Below, in pieces: positions 22,090-33,655 of a stretch of DNA of 64,000 nt (the stretch's first letter is position 1; the number at the start of each line of letters is the position of its first letter). A program made the position numbers and the translations under genes. Source of the stretch: Bidens hawaiensis (Eukaryota > Streptophyta > Magnoliopsida > Asterales > Asteraceae). The notes under the pieces were generated by a model, which had not been told where the DNA came from, did not search any database, and saw nothing but the letters and a program-made list of their open reading frames with translations. The stretch spans positions 186,001-250,000 of the forward strand of contig JAIQDT010004236.1 in the NCBI GenBank assembly GCA_021521415.1, read 5' to 3'.

Positions 22090-24064
22090 ACAGATTGAAA
22101 TCAGAGACGAAGGTTAGGATAGGTCGTTAGTGGTGCCATAGTAACATGCTTAGGAACCCCATACATGCCTATCTGTTTACCTTTATGTGCTCAAATTAAA
22201 TTGTTTACATCTTTCTAATATAAATTTATTATTTATTTTATTGTTATGCACACACACAAACTCCGAGGCTATGCCTCAGCGTTCAAAGAAAACTTTTCAA
22301 AATTAGATTGTTTTTATTTTCGGGAAATTCCTTAAGAATTCCCACATGTTGTTTTCACTCGTTCACCTTAGGGCTTGGTTCTGTTGCATGTCCCTGTAAT
22401 AAATGATAGGGGGAGAGATACCGTGAATTGAGCATTGGCAAAACGGTTCTGGGAGCCAAAGGTAAGACGCTATGTCTTACCTGGGGGATAACATGACCAC
22501 AATACTCGACCCTATGGACCCGAGCGAGACCCAAAAATGCCATATGACGGACACACTTGGCTGTCAACCGTAACCACATTTGTGGTTGCATACCTATAAT
22601 ATTGTTAAACCGAATTCATGGTGATTCGTGGCAAAAATTCGGTAACTTTCCGATTTTGGTTTTACGTTATTATAAATGGTTAGTTGGGAATCCCTACTAT
22701 CCATTTCTCAACTTGTTTTCGTATTTTTGTTGGAGTAATCAACGTGGTGATTAACAAGATACTTCGACTACCCAATTTTTATTTCGATAGTTCGTTATTT
22801 ATTTTGGTCGGTTAAAACGCCATGTAATGCTCATTGGGCCGACAAACTTCGTTGCATTGTTAATTCGTTAATTAGTTGGGACAATCAAAATGCCTGTAAC
22901 GCTCATGGGTTGTCCAACTCAGTTTTTTTTATTCGTTAGTTCGTTGGGCCATTCAAATTACCATGGAAAGCTCACGGGAGGCCAACATCCACAATTTATA
23001 TTTCATTAGTTTATTGTAAAGTTAACTTAACTAAATAAATTTTAAACTGACTTATCTTCTCATGTAGTCATCATACATTAATCCTATTGACTAAATCAAC
23101 TAATAACTATTTACGCAATGTACCCCCCTTATCTTATAATTGTCTACTTTTAATCCTTATGATGCGAATCTCCTTATTTCTTAAGGCAACGTAATTATAA
23201 GTTATCTACATAATTAAACATTTTATTATTCTAATGTTTTCCCCAACTTATCCTTCTTCTTATAAATCATCTTTTCTGTCCCCTATAGAATGTCATCTCT
23301 AAGAAACCACTGTCATCCTCGACATCAATTGTCTGGTTCTCACCACCACCGTATAGCTGCTTGTATAGCCAAAGAGTTAACTGCTGTGATCCTAGGATAG
23401 TAACCCAAATTTGGAACCTCCATGCAACCGATCCAACCTTTTCCGCTAGCCACACTCCTGGTAAAGGCAAATCATCTACCACCACTCATCCTCACCACAA
23501 GAAACGTAAGAACCCGACTGCAACCAATCCTACTCAACCGCGAGCCTCTTCAACTTGTCTGAAAAAGAGACCTTACAAAGGAGCGCACCCCATCTGCAAT
23601 ACTTGCAACCGTCACCACCCGAGCAGCTCCGATTGTCGTCTTTTCACCAATTGTAACCGTTATGGCCACCTTGTTGATTACTGCCACCGAGTCTGTAGTG
23701 CGCCAATTTCCCCACAGCGATTTGAGACATCCGTTTTTCAGGACAGTACCATGCCATCCACTCAACCCGGTGTTCCTAGTACTCGTGCTTGCTACCATTG
23801 TGGAAACCCAAATCATCTCCGTAATGTGTGCCCTCAACTTACCCAAGCTCATCAATACCAAGCTATGACTACACCCTACTACTTGACCCATGATCTCCAA
23901 GTTCAATCCAACCACCTCATGTCCTTCAAGCTCCTCCTATCAATTCAGGTTAACTTCAATTAACCCAACTTTATCAGACCCCGCACCCGCAAGCTCAAGT
24001 GTACCAAGCCTACTTCGCTCAAGCCCCTGCTATGCAAGCTTAACCTATTCAAGCTATTTCAAGC
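22090..24064 (+). mobile_element. Internal 5' part of the Tekay-like gypsy element, with decayed PBS
   Basis: GATTGAAATCAGAGACGA follows the LTR end and looks like a decayed form of the GATTGGTATCAGAGC that follows the LTR at 153. Between 22100 and 23260 there is no convincing ORF. Imperfect repeats of a 'TTCGTT...GGGCC...CATTCAAA...GCTCA' phrase (about 75 bp) run from roughly 22790 to 22990. A gag remnant follows, and the element is cut at 24065 by the D LTR. Any continuation lies beyond D, outside the window. Confidence 0.6.
23270..23963 (+). pseudogene. gag: Gypsy (Tekay-like) Gag remnant with two zinc knuckles
   Basis: ORF 23361-23963 (200 aa) contains CNTCNRHHPSSSDC and NCNRYGHLVDYC, then CYHCGNPNHLRNVC: tandem nucleocapsid knuckles in the style of Tekay chromovirus Gag. 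Just upstream, near 23340-23440, codons resembling a gag N-terminal helix (IAKELTAV...IVTQIWN) run straight into the linker, so the central Gag domain appears deleted. The C-terminal residues after about 165 lose similarity. No protease or RT follows. It is a fragment without expected function. Confidence 0.7.
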
Positions 24065-24557
24065 TGTTAGTGCATGGTTTTACGTCTCGAGTCTTTGTAT
24101 TTATCGTTTATTTAATGTAAAAGATATTTATATCTAAGCTAGTTCGTTGGAACAAGCTAGTTCGTTAAAGATGTTTAACGAACTAGCCCTTAAGTTAAGT
24201 CCCTCCTGATTCATTAATGATGTTTGACGAATCAGGGGGTGTTTCGTTAAGTTTATAATTGTTAATGTAATGAAACGAAGCCGGTGTCTAGTTCGTTATG
24301 GAATGTTAACGAACTAGACCCGTCTTCTATATATAGTGGTGTGTCCACTGTTAATTTATGTTTTGAGAATTATATTATCGAACCTCTGTCCAGATCTATT
24401 CTCTCTCTCAAGCTTCATTAACGTATTTAATCTTATACATACAAATATATACAACTAATACTAATACTAATATATAACATATAATCAATAGCATCATGAA
24501 CTATATCCGCATAACTGGTTAAGTAATCCTAGATCTGAGATCGTTTCTAGGGTTTCA
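24065..24557 (+). mobile_element. 5' LTR of element D
   Basis: A 493-bp LTR, TGTTAGTGC...GGTTTCA, with TATA-like CTATATATAGTG near 24330. Three perfect or near-perfect hairpins crowd U3: 24157-24186 (arms CTAGTTCGTTAA / TTAACGAACTAG), 24205-24236 (arms near CCTGATTC / GAATCAGG) and 24286-24319 (arms GTCTAGTTCGTTA / TTAACGAACTAGAC). Confidence 0.75.
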
Positions 24558-24561
24558 TAAG

Positions 24562-24573
24562 TAGTATCAGAGC
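24562..24573 (+). other. Primer-binding site of element D (one mismatch)
   Basis: TAGTATCAGAGC differs from the canonical TGGTATCAGAGC at the second base and lies four bases after the LTR end. Confidence 0.7.
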
Positions 24574-25567
24574 TTTCGGTTGCTTGATTGCTCTTGATTT
24601 GGTAATTAATTCGTTATAAAGGACTGTTTAATTGTTAGTTTGGTATAAGTTTGTATTTCAGTTTGAGTTTGATCAAATTCAGTGTGAATTTGATTAAGAT
24701 ATGGATTGATTGGACTGGATTTGTGATTGGTAAGGTATTGGGAAGGAGTTGTTAGTAGGAATTGGAATTTGTGGTTTTGGATTGTTTTGAGTTGGATCTG
24801 TTTTGGCCGGAAACAGAGGATTTGTTTTGGTCAAATCGATTATGGTTTAAGGTATATTGGATTACGAGATGGTTTGATCGGATTCGTGGTGTGTTTTTGA
24901 GTATTTTGATAGGTTATTTGAACGATTTGGTTTAGTATTGATGTTGTATAACAGATTTGAGACTGGGAGTTAGTGGTTTTGAATCTGGGAATTTTCCAGA
25001 TTTCTGGAAATTCTGGTTGAAGATTTGAAGATCTTCATCCATGGTTAATTTATTTATTAAAGTCTTGAATAATTCGTTAACCTATTTCTTTAATTCATGT
25101 CACAATTCGTTATCCTTTCTCATTCGTGTCTTCCAGTTCGTGAGACACGTGTTCTATTTCGTTAACTTTAATTCTAACAACTTTTTCCACGTGACAATAG
25201 TTGTCAGAGTTTGTTACAACCGTTGTAACAACCTGATTCGCTATAGTTGTTTTGTTATCAACTGTAGTTAATTCGTCATTTAATTCGTTAAGTGATTCGT
25301 TAAGGTTTACTCAGTGATTCGTTACTATGAAATCAGATTCGTTAATCTGATTCGTTGAATCATTTCATCAAACTAATGCATTGACCAGTTTGTTAAAACC
25401 TTCCAGATTCGTTAACATTTCAGATTCGTTAATTCTATTCCTAATTCGTTAACTGGACAACTTTTTCGTTAACTACTGTTTACAGTTCGTTAAAATTACT
25501 GTTCACAGTTCGTTAACTAAATTTTCAAATTTAATCCTTGAATTTGATTATCTTGTCATTTTTTAAC
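24574..25567 (+). repeat. Leader of element D with dispersed TTCGTTAA repeats
   Basis: About 1 kb between the PBS and gag. From about 25060 to 25520 the word TTCGTTA, or a close variant, appears roughly fifteen times in 460 bp, in direct orientation. The same word builds the LTR hairpins. No coding is seen; the 76-codon ORF at 25041-25271 is repeat-rich and not supported. Confidence 0.6.
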
Positions 25568-28500
25568 ATGGCTGGTATGTATGCTTTGGCTTCCCAAAAT
25601 ATGTTAATGCAATAAATGTTGCAACTGGACACCGAGATTGGTTCACATTCAAAATGTCCACGTTTAATGAAATTTAACGATTTTGCTAAGTGGGAACCTC
25701 TTTTCCGTGCTCATCTAGGATCGGTGCACCCTGATTGTTCTTATTACCTGGATGAGGTATATACCGTTCCTATGATTGGAGATGAGACTATCGGCTTCAC
25801 ACCTAAAGCTATCTCTCAATACTCTCAAGAAGAAAAGAAAGCGTTAGAGATTGAGACAAAAGTCTACTCTACTCTTACAATGGCTTTACCTGAAAACATC
25901 TTTCACCAAGTTGGTAGCATAAAGATTTGTGCTTCGTTATTCCAACACATTCGTATGAGGAGTATGGGTAACACAGTTGAAATCAAGAAGGTAATGCTCA
26001 AGTTTCAATTTAGAAACTTTAACCTTCTAAAGGGTGAGACTGTCGAGGAGATGACAACAAGGTTTAATCATTTGATAGCTGAGATGGATAAAATGAAGTT
26101 GGAAACTTCTGAAGTTGATAAGATTGATACTATCAAGAGTGCACTACCGAGTTCTTATTCTACGTTTAAATGGTTCTGAAAGAAAGTAATTATTTCAGTA
26201 ATGAAGACTTGACTGCAACTGAGTTCTTGCAAAAGATCGATGCTCATGAATATGATCTCAAGTGTCAAAAGTCTTCCAAGGATAGCCAAGATCCTGCTTT
26301 TTATGGTGGAAGTATGCCTTTGAGTTCAACTATCTCTCCAATCACCGCATTTCTTACACAACATGCAAGTGATAATGCTACAACTATTTATAGTGATCCA
26401 CGAGCATGTTTCTACACTGCTGGAAATTATGGTTCACCAAATGTTTCTAGTGCTTCTGGAGGGTCTGGAAATTAATCAACTACAAATCAATTCTCACCAC
26501 CACCGACTATCAACATGAAGGAAGCTGAACAAAACTTTGCTTTCTTGACAGCCTTCATGTCTTCCTATGAGAATTTGGTGAGTAGCAAGATTGCCACTAG
26601 TGATTTGACTGATGAAGACTATGATCAGATTGATCCGGATGACTTAGAGATTATGGACTTGAAATGGAATATGGCGATGATTGTTCATAAGGTTAAAAGG
26701 TTTACGCAAAGGACCGGTAAAGATCTTCCCGCTTTAAACAAGAAGTTGGGATTTGATAAACTGAAAGTCAAATGTTATAATTGCCAGGAATTTGGGCATT
26801 TTGCAAAAAAATGTGATAAGCCGAAAAAGGAGTATACTGGTCCTCGTGGTCAAAACCAAAGTTCTTCTACACCACAAGGTAATGATACTGAAAAGAAACC
26901 ATCTACTTCTGGGTCACAAGCAATGTTAGTTGATGGGACTGATTGGTCAGAACGACTATTGTATAATGACAATCAAGCCAATTTGGTTATGTTAAAGACA
27001 AATGATGTTTTCCAGATGCAAGCGGAAGTGAGCTATCGTCTGATAATGACACTGAATCGGATTTTGATGATTCTTGTGTTAATATTCCAACCACATTTGC
27101 TTGCATGGCTAAGATCAATGAGTTTAGTCCTTCTATCTCTGCTAATTCGTCTGCTAAGGTAACTTATGGTGTATGTGAAACTAACAAACCTAAGTTAGAG
27201 TCATTAAAGAATCATAATGATAGTTTAGTGAGAGAAATTGCCTCACTAAAGGATACTTATTGACAATCTCTTGAATCTCAAATGAGATCTCGAGAGAAGA
27301 TTGAAACTTTGTCGACAAGTAACCATGATCTCAAGGCTGAGTTATCTGTTAAAAAAAATTAATGATCAAAAGTTTCAAGAAATTTTGAAACATCGTTCGA
27401 AGATAACCGAGCTTGAGAATGAGGTTCTTGAGTTAAAGAACAAATTGGGCAAATTTAGAAACTCTTCCTTTTTGCTAAATGAAATAATTGAAGTATCTGG
27501 TAAGCAAAAAGATTTGAAAAAGGGTATAGGTTTTGTTGAAATTCCACCACCTTTTCATAATGACTATAAAGCAAATCCTTTTGCTAGAAAAGAAGAGGAT
27601 GTGATTGTGAAAGAACCTGTGACTTCAGAAAAATCTAAACCAGTTAAACCTGAAACTATTAAAGCCCAACCTGCAACTCAAAAACCTCATGTAGAAAGCA
27701 ACAAAGTCTTTGTTGAAAATATTGATAAAGTGATTATTGAGGATGTGTTTGAACCTAAGGTTATATACAAAAATGAGAACATTCCAAGTTCTAATCACAT
27801 TCTTTGTGAGCCTCATGAATTTGAGGAGGCTGTCTATGGTTTACACACAACTCATGTGAAAAAGAAAACCAAGTTAAGGTTAAACCCGTGAAGGCTAAGA
27901 AATCAGAAAAACCGAAAATTTCTGATGAGGACTTGATGCGTTTCATCAATCCTACTGGTTCTAAGCCATCATCTGCTCGTGTTTTTAAGTTAAAGGGAAT
28001 GAACATGTGCTCACTGAAAAAGACATTATGATTAGTATTATCAAACCTGAACTGATCGAAAGCGTTTTTTACAATGAAGCTGACAAGATACAAGATCTTT
28101 AACGTCAATATGTTTGTGCCAAAACATCAAACTCATCAGACTCATTGATTAAAGCAAAACAATTGTTAAAACATGCTAAAAAGGTTCATTTTGTGAAATC
28201 AACTGGAACTGATACATTGCAAAGTTTTTCCAACTGTTATAACCTTGACTTTTATATGAAAAAGAAGTCTGTATCATCTGATGATTTGGCCAAGAGTTTC
28301 ACTAAAAACGTGAGTCATCAACCTTCTGTTGCATCTGTTTTTGCTAAATCTCAAACTTATCGTGTGGACATGCGGAGTTGCTTTCTTTTTGGTCAACAAG
28401 GTCATGTTATGAGAAACTGTGGATATAATAGATCTCAGAATCTTCATCAGTTTGTCAAGGACCATTCGAAACTAGTTCCTTTGATTAAGAAGATTTTGAA

Positions 28501-28780
28501 ACGACCTGTGTCGTGTAATGATGATACTCGCATCATGTTTTCAAACACGTAAGGTAATTCATGTGAACGAAATACATGGTCAAGTGAAACCAAAGTTTGT
28601 TCCAACTGAGCCTATGTGAAAGAACGTAAACTCAAATGTCGTTCAAGCTGCTTATCTAAGTTGAAAGTTTAAGAAGCCGGTAACTTATTCTCAAGTTGCT
28701 GAACAACAGTTGAATTCTGTTCAAGTTAATGTTCCAAGAGAAACTCAAAAGGTGCCCAAGACTGAGGCCGTTTTGAACTA
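25568..28780 (+). pseudogene. gag: Copia Gag of element D, multiply broken
   Basis: The probable ATG is at 25568, with an in-frame TAA at 25613 after 15 codons. The next ORF (25616-26179) is the copia Gag N-terminal domain. A frameshift near 26165 leads to 26170-26475, a TAA at 26473, then 26515-27162 with the zinc knuckle CYNCQEFGHFAKKC. Another frameshift near 27020 leads to a coiled-coil-like segment (27301-27891: KITELENEVLELKNKLG). A last segment (28145-28552) has a degenerate knuckle, CFLFGQQGHVMRNC, with the second Cys replaced by Phe. The final stop is TAA at 28778-28780. Not functional. Confidence 0.8.
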
Positions 28781-28782
28781 AT

Positions 28783-28802
28783 CACTTTTACTTTGTGTGT
28801 AG
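28783..28802 (+). promoter_or_regulatory. 3'-splice-site-like tract between gag and pol (element D)
   Basis: A pyrimidine-rich ACTTTTACTTTGTGTGTAG ends at AG (28801-28802), 22 nt after the gag TAA and just before the protease coding frame. Equivalent tracts are present in E, F and H. A donor-like AAG|GTAATT is at about 28554-28562. Splicing is inferred only from sequence. Confidence 0.4.
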
Positions 28803-30611
28803 GGTACATCCAAGACCGTGTCTGGTGAAAACTGGATAATGGATAGTAGATGTTCTCGTCATATCACTAGAAATCTCGACCTCTTAACAAATGTGAGAAA
28901 TATTCAAGGGGGTTATGTGGCGTTTGCTGGGAATTCTGGAGGCATGATAACACAAGAGGGTGAAGTTTCAAATGGTCACATTACGTTTGAAAAAGTCAAT
29001 TACTGTGACAAGGTGGACCATAATTTATTGAGTGTGTCGCAAATCTGTGACAAGAAGTACACTATGGTAATTACTGATAAAGAGTGTCTGATTTTGAAAC
29101 CGCGGTATGTGATTCCCGAGGACATGGTTGTCATGCAATCTCCTCGATCTAATGATATATATGTCTTAAATATGAGTTCTAAAGTATCAACATCTGTCGA
29201 AACATGTTTTGTCTCAAAAGCAACTGAGAAGGACGCTATTCTATGGCATCATAGAATGGGTCATATACATGTTCGTAAGATGAATTATTTAATGCCGAAT
29301 GACTTAGTTGAGGGTGTTTCTTTGAAGAACTTTAAATTATCTGACCATTGTGTTGCGTGCAAGAAAGGCAAGCAAAAGAAAAAGTCACATCCATCTAAGT
29401 TATTAAATTCCATTGATACTCCTCTTGAAAGACTTCATATGGATCTTTTTGGTCCTGTGAATCAGGCTAGTATCTCTGGAGACTGGTATTGTCTTGTAGT
29501 TAACGATGATTATTAAAAATACTCATGGGTTTTATTTATGAGCTCAAAAGATCAAACACATGTTCTGGTACAAAACCTAATCACTAAGATCGAATCACTA
29601 TACAAGCAAAAAGTGAGGAGAATTCGAAGTGATAATGGTACTGAATTTAAGAACACTGTATTGGATTTCTTCTGCATTCAACAGGGAATTCACCGAGAAT
29701 ATAGTGCACCTTATGTACCACAACAGAACGGTGTTACCGAAAGGAAGAATAGAACTTTGATTGAAGCTGCTAGAACTATGCTTGCTGATTCTAAGCTTCC
29801 CGTCCAATTCTGGAATGAGGCGGTGAATACAGCTTGTTATACGCTTAATCGGGTTCTAACTGTTAAACGACTCAAGAAGACAAGTTAAGAGCTTTAAAAT
29901 AATCGAAAGCCTAACTTAAAGTACTTGAAACCATTTTGGTGTCCTTGTACAATGTTGAAGAAGGATGTGAGTAAGTTTGAAAAAAAAGCCATCGAGGGAT
30001 ATTTCTTGAGGTATGCTTCTCCAAAGAAAAGGGTATTTAATTTCACTTCTGGTTGTGTTGAGGAATGGTATCATGTGGACTGTCAAAAGTACACCACACC
30101 TCCTCAAGGAAAGGTCCCAACTGGATGTTTGATTATGATGGCTTATTTAATTCATTTACTCCATCAATTGAGCACCTAGATGAAGACCTGGTTCGAGCAT
30201 ACTTTGAAGATTATTTGGCCATTCCAAGATTTTCAAGTTCTAATGATGTTGAAGCTCCAACTTCTGCTCCAACTGAAGATACATGTGATGCTTCTCCTGC
30301 TGCATTTGATAATGTATCTACTTCTTCTGATGATAATCAAGATGAGGATCAGGTTATTGAACTTGACAGTGATGTTTCACCTCCTGTGCTTGGATAACAT
30401 TACACTAACTTATTTGAAAATGTTGTTGTTCCTGAGAATCCCACTCTTCGGCTTCATAATTATTATCCACAGGAAAACATCATTGGAGAACTTGATGTGG
30501 GCGTTCAAACACGTCATCAAGTTGCTCCGTCATGTGAGAATAACGTATTGTGTGCTTATGCAGATTTACTTTCTTCTGGAATTGTAAATGTTGCTAAATT
30601 CACTTGCTTTC

Positions 30612-31044
30612 TATAGGTTCCCTGGATGGATCGCACGAGATATCTCGATCTACTCAGGTGCGGAATCCCTGCGTAGATCGTTACGAGTATAGAACACGAA
30701 TCACACGAACACACGAAACGAACACACGTTATATAATAACTCAAACACGTGATACGATATCACTATTACAGACACACGTTACAGCTCTCGTAACAACTCG
30801 AACAAACTAACACCAAAACCAAAACTCATTCGAACTTAACACTAAGCCGTAAGCTAGGTATATAAATACACGACAACTTCGCCTGGCATGTTCAGGCGAA
30901 GTTGTCCATAACTTCGCTTGACTAACAAGTTCGCCTGTTAAGCGAACTTGTCAGTAACTTCGCTTAAACATACAAAACATAATTAAACATTACAGACTCG
31001 ATTACAGACACTAGACTATGAACTACTGACATTATGCACCAACA
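30612..31044 (-). mobile_element. 3' LTR of element E
   Basis: 433 bp; on the minus strand it starts TGTTGGTGCATAATG and ends CCTATA, where the partner LTR has CCTACA, so the terminal CA has mutated to TA. It contains inverted GCGAAGTTGTC / GACAACTTCGC arms (30872-30885 and 30893-30906) and the hairpin with loop GATTCCGCA (minus strand, 30647-30679). Confidence 0.9.
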
Positions 31045-31060
31045 GACCCCCCCTTGGCAG
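31045..31060 (-). other. Polypurine tract of element E
   Basis: The minus strand reads CTGCCAAGGGGGGGTC directly before the 3' LTR. F has the matching CTGCCAAGGGGGAGTC. Confidence 0.85.
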
Positions 31061-31116
31061 TAGCTTCATGTCTTGATCTTCAAGCACGTGTCTTGTAACC
31101 TTCAATCTCTTTGTCT

Positions 31117-32301
31117 TCATGCATGTACTCCTTCTCTCACACATACCGTGACTACTCGCTGATATTTCCTCGCTTCGTCTTTCCAAGCAGGAATATAAAA
31201 TATCTTCTTTTCATTTAACACCTGCAGATCAGCTTTCGATAAATTAACAAGATGCATCGGATCATACACCCTCAGCACTTCTTGTTCGTCCTCGTCTTCC
31301 ATCACTGCCTCTGCTGTCTCACAATCCACAAACCACCACTTTAGGTCTTTAAGCACATCCTTGGGCATAAGCTTCATCGGTACTTCTTTCAAACACCGGA
31401 TCGGTTTATACTTCATGACCATCCAAGGTTTTCCATCAGCTCTCAAACCTCTATCCTTGTCTTCAACAAGTTTTCCCTTCTGCGGTTTCAACAGCTCAAA
31501 CTTCTTCTCTTTTATACTCTCTCTCCATACAATTTTCCCAATAACTCTAGCCATATTATCGTCACTCCGATTGATTAACCCCAATCTGGCTAAGTCTTTC
31601 ACTTCACATTCCGGCAGTGTATTCAACGACCTTAACATTCTTTTAAAATACTGAACGCCGTCATACCGTTTAATCACAAAGAGCTTCAACTGCTCATCAT
31701 AGATCCAGTAAATAATCCCTTTCTTTGCTTCAGCATAGCCTTTAATATTGTAACTCTTCTTAAACATTGTAGGGACCGCCGGTTTCTTCGTTTTGACGAA
31801 CCACTGAGCATAGCCTTCCTTCCACCTAGGCTGCTCTTCCCATTCAGTCTCATCGATTGCTGTCTCATTACCCATATCTGCTTTCTCCACACCTGGAATG
31901 TCATGCTCCACATTCTCTTCTACTATTTCACCTTCTTCAACATCTTCTTCAATCACAATCTGTGCGCCAATCTTCTCAATCTCCTCAATTGGCAGCACAT
32001 CATCATCAAACAACACATCATCACTAAACATATCATCATCTAATTCTTTCAAAGCATCAATCACATCATCTCCCATTTCTTCATCATCAACCATCACCAC
32101 CTCATCACCACCAGAACCGCCAGCTGCACCTGCAGACTCCCCCTGAGCTGTGGTTGTCCCAAGAGCTTGAGTAGTTCTTGGCAACTCACCACCTGCACCT
32201 TTCGATGCATTGGGATCATCATCTCTGTCATTCTTCTTCTTTGTCCTGAGCTCGTCGCCTTTACAGCTCGTCTCCCCCTGAGATGCCAAGAACTCCTTCA
32301 T
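31117..32301 (-). pseudogene. Third ORF of element E, N-terminally truncated (394 aa)
   Basis: Corresponds to the C-terminal half of the F ORF at 53811-56731, starting around the FLASQGETSCKGDEL phrase. It has an acidic low-complexity region (about residues 60-140, many Asp/Glu) followed by a conserved basic/aromatic C-terminal domain (EEQPRWKEGYAQWFVKTKKP at its start, ending near VREGVHA). I see no signal peptide or membrane segment, so 'env-like' is not supported. About 590 residues present in F are missing upstream, and 32302 on is non-coding. The frame is open, but the Met used may not be a real start. Function unknown. Confidence 0.75.
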
Positions 32302-32433
32302 AGCATCTATAATTTTTCCATGTTCAACCAGGAGGGTTCCCTTTCAGAATTAAATGACACGATCAAGTCCAAGTAACCAGTTATAAAATCATTAACTACC
32401 TAAGTACGAAAAACTTTTAAAAATTAAAGTTTA

Positions 32434-32728
32434 AGGGATCAAATTTCAGTCTTTACAAGGGACTACTACGTTTTAGAAAAGATCCGAACAGGAATCATAC
32501 TAATTACGTGACTGTCACATAGATCCGTGTTTAGCTGTATTATGACATAAAGAAACAGGTTGTAGGCAGGTAAATAACTTAAAATGGTTTTCATCATTTC
32601 TGTGATACGAGTTAGGTTCAATTATGCCTCAAAATTTAAGTGGGCAACAACTCAGTGATTATGATGCCTCCTATCTATTCTCAAAGCGTATTTGGCTTTT
32701 CCCACGTCACCCCGAATTGACTTCGACC
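32434..32728 (-). other. Conserved non-coding block (element E copy)
   Basis: Matches F 52622-52914 and, more distantly, 19197-19490 (inverted) and 19791-20083. Shared phrases include CCAAATACGCTTTGAGAA, a GATAGGAGGCATCA phrase and TTTATGTCATAATACAGC. It lies between pol and the third ORF. Confidence 0.7.
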
Positions 32729-33324
32729 CATATTGTCTGGTTAAGTTTGTAAGTACTCTTCATCTGCTTCCCGTTCTCTTTCTTACTCCATGATTGAGAA
32801 GTCTTGACATTATCGCTCTAGAATGTTTCAATAACTCATAAGTTTTTTTTTATTATTATTATTATTTTATTTTTTTTTACGATAAACATATACATAGACT
32901 TCAGAGTAGTAAACAACTGCAAGTCCCGAATCTGGATCACTGCAGTTTCTTCACACACTATCTTTGCGGGAATCAGAACACTTACGGGCTCGTGTATGAC
33001 TGGGTAATCGCTTTTCTGCCTATCATTTGGAAAGATATATATGAAGACATGCAAAACTCTTAAGGAGTTTCCACGTAAAATCGAGTAGATTTAGTTTGTA
33101 TCACATCTACTTTTACGCACCATAAAAAGCTACCATGACATACAATGACTGTTCTAAAGCCTTTTAAGCCTAATAACTTCACTAGTTAAGCACACAAAAG
33201 CAGTATATCTATCATTTTCCAAGGTTGGATCAATTTTCTGTTAAACATAGTAAAGTAACTTCTTACGAAGTAGTAGACTTGAAAAATAATTTCATTTCCC
33301 AAAAAGAAAAATTTTAACATCAAT

Positions 33325-33592
33325 CGCCTCAACCAAAACAAAGTCTTCAGGTAAACGGCTATCCCGAAGATCCAATGGATCAGCTGGACCGTCCACATAC
33401 TAGTATGTGTCCTTCTAACTAAGTATGATCGACTAATTTTAAGCGAAAGAATGAAAACACATCATAAACCGCCCCGGTCACTTTCAGTCATCTGGTTAAT
33501 GGCTATCCGCATATTCTACAAGTAGAAATGAGGACCAAACATATCCTAAGACATGTCATTCAAACTGAGGCAACCGACATAATTCTAAGCGA
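33325..33592 (-). ncRNA. Tandem structured module after pol (element E)
   Basis: Unit 1 (33592 to 33470) has stems ACATGTC / GATATGT with loop TTAG and TTCTA / TAGAA with loop CTTG, ending GGGGCG. Unit 2 (33446 to 33325) has CACATA / TATGTG with loop CTAG and GATCC / GGATC, ending GAGGCG. It begins just downstream of the pol stop. Same arrangement as in D and F. Confidence 0.55.
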
Positions 33593-33655
33593 TAGTGACG
33601 TTTTTTTTTATTTTTATTTTTTTTTATTTTTTTTAAACGAACATAAAAAGCATGG

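Larger units (their letters stand above)
32302..33655 (-). other. Non-coding spacer between pol and the third ORF of E
   Basis: Reading on the minus strand from pol, it contains two structured units (33470-33592 and 33325-33446), then sequence similar to F 52140-52620, then the conserved block at 32434-32728 shared with F and with the palindromic derivative. A T-rich run lies at 33600-33640 just after pol. No ORF is supported. Confidence 0.7.

Noticed and set aside
31117..32301. Calling the third ORF an envelope protein
   Set aside because: No signal peptide, transmembrane segment or fusion-peptide-like stretch is visible in E or in the longer F version.
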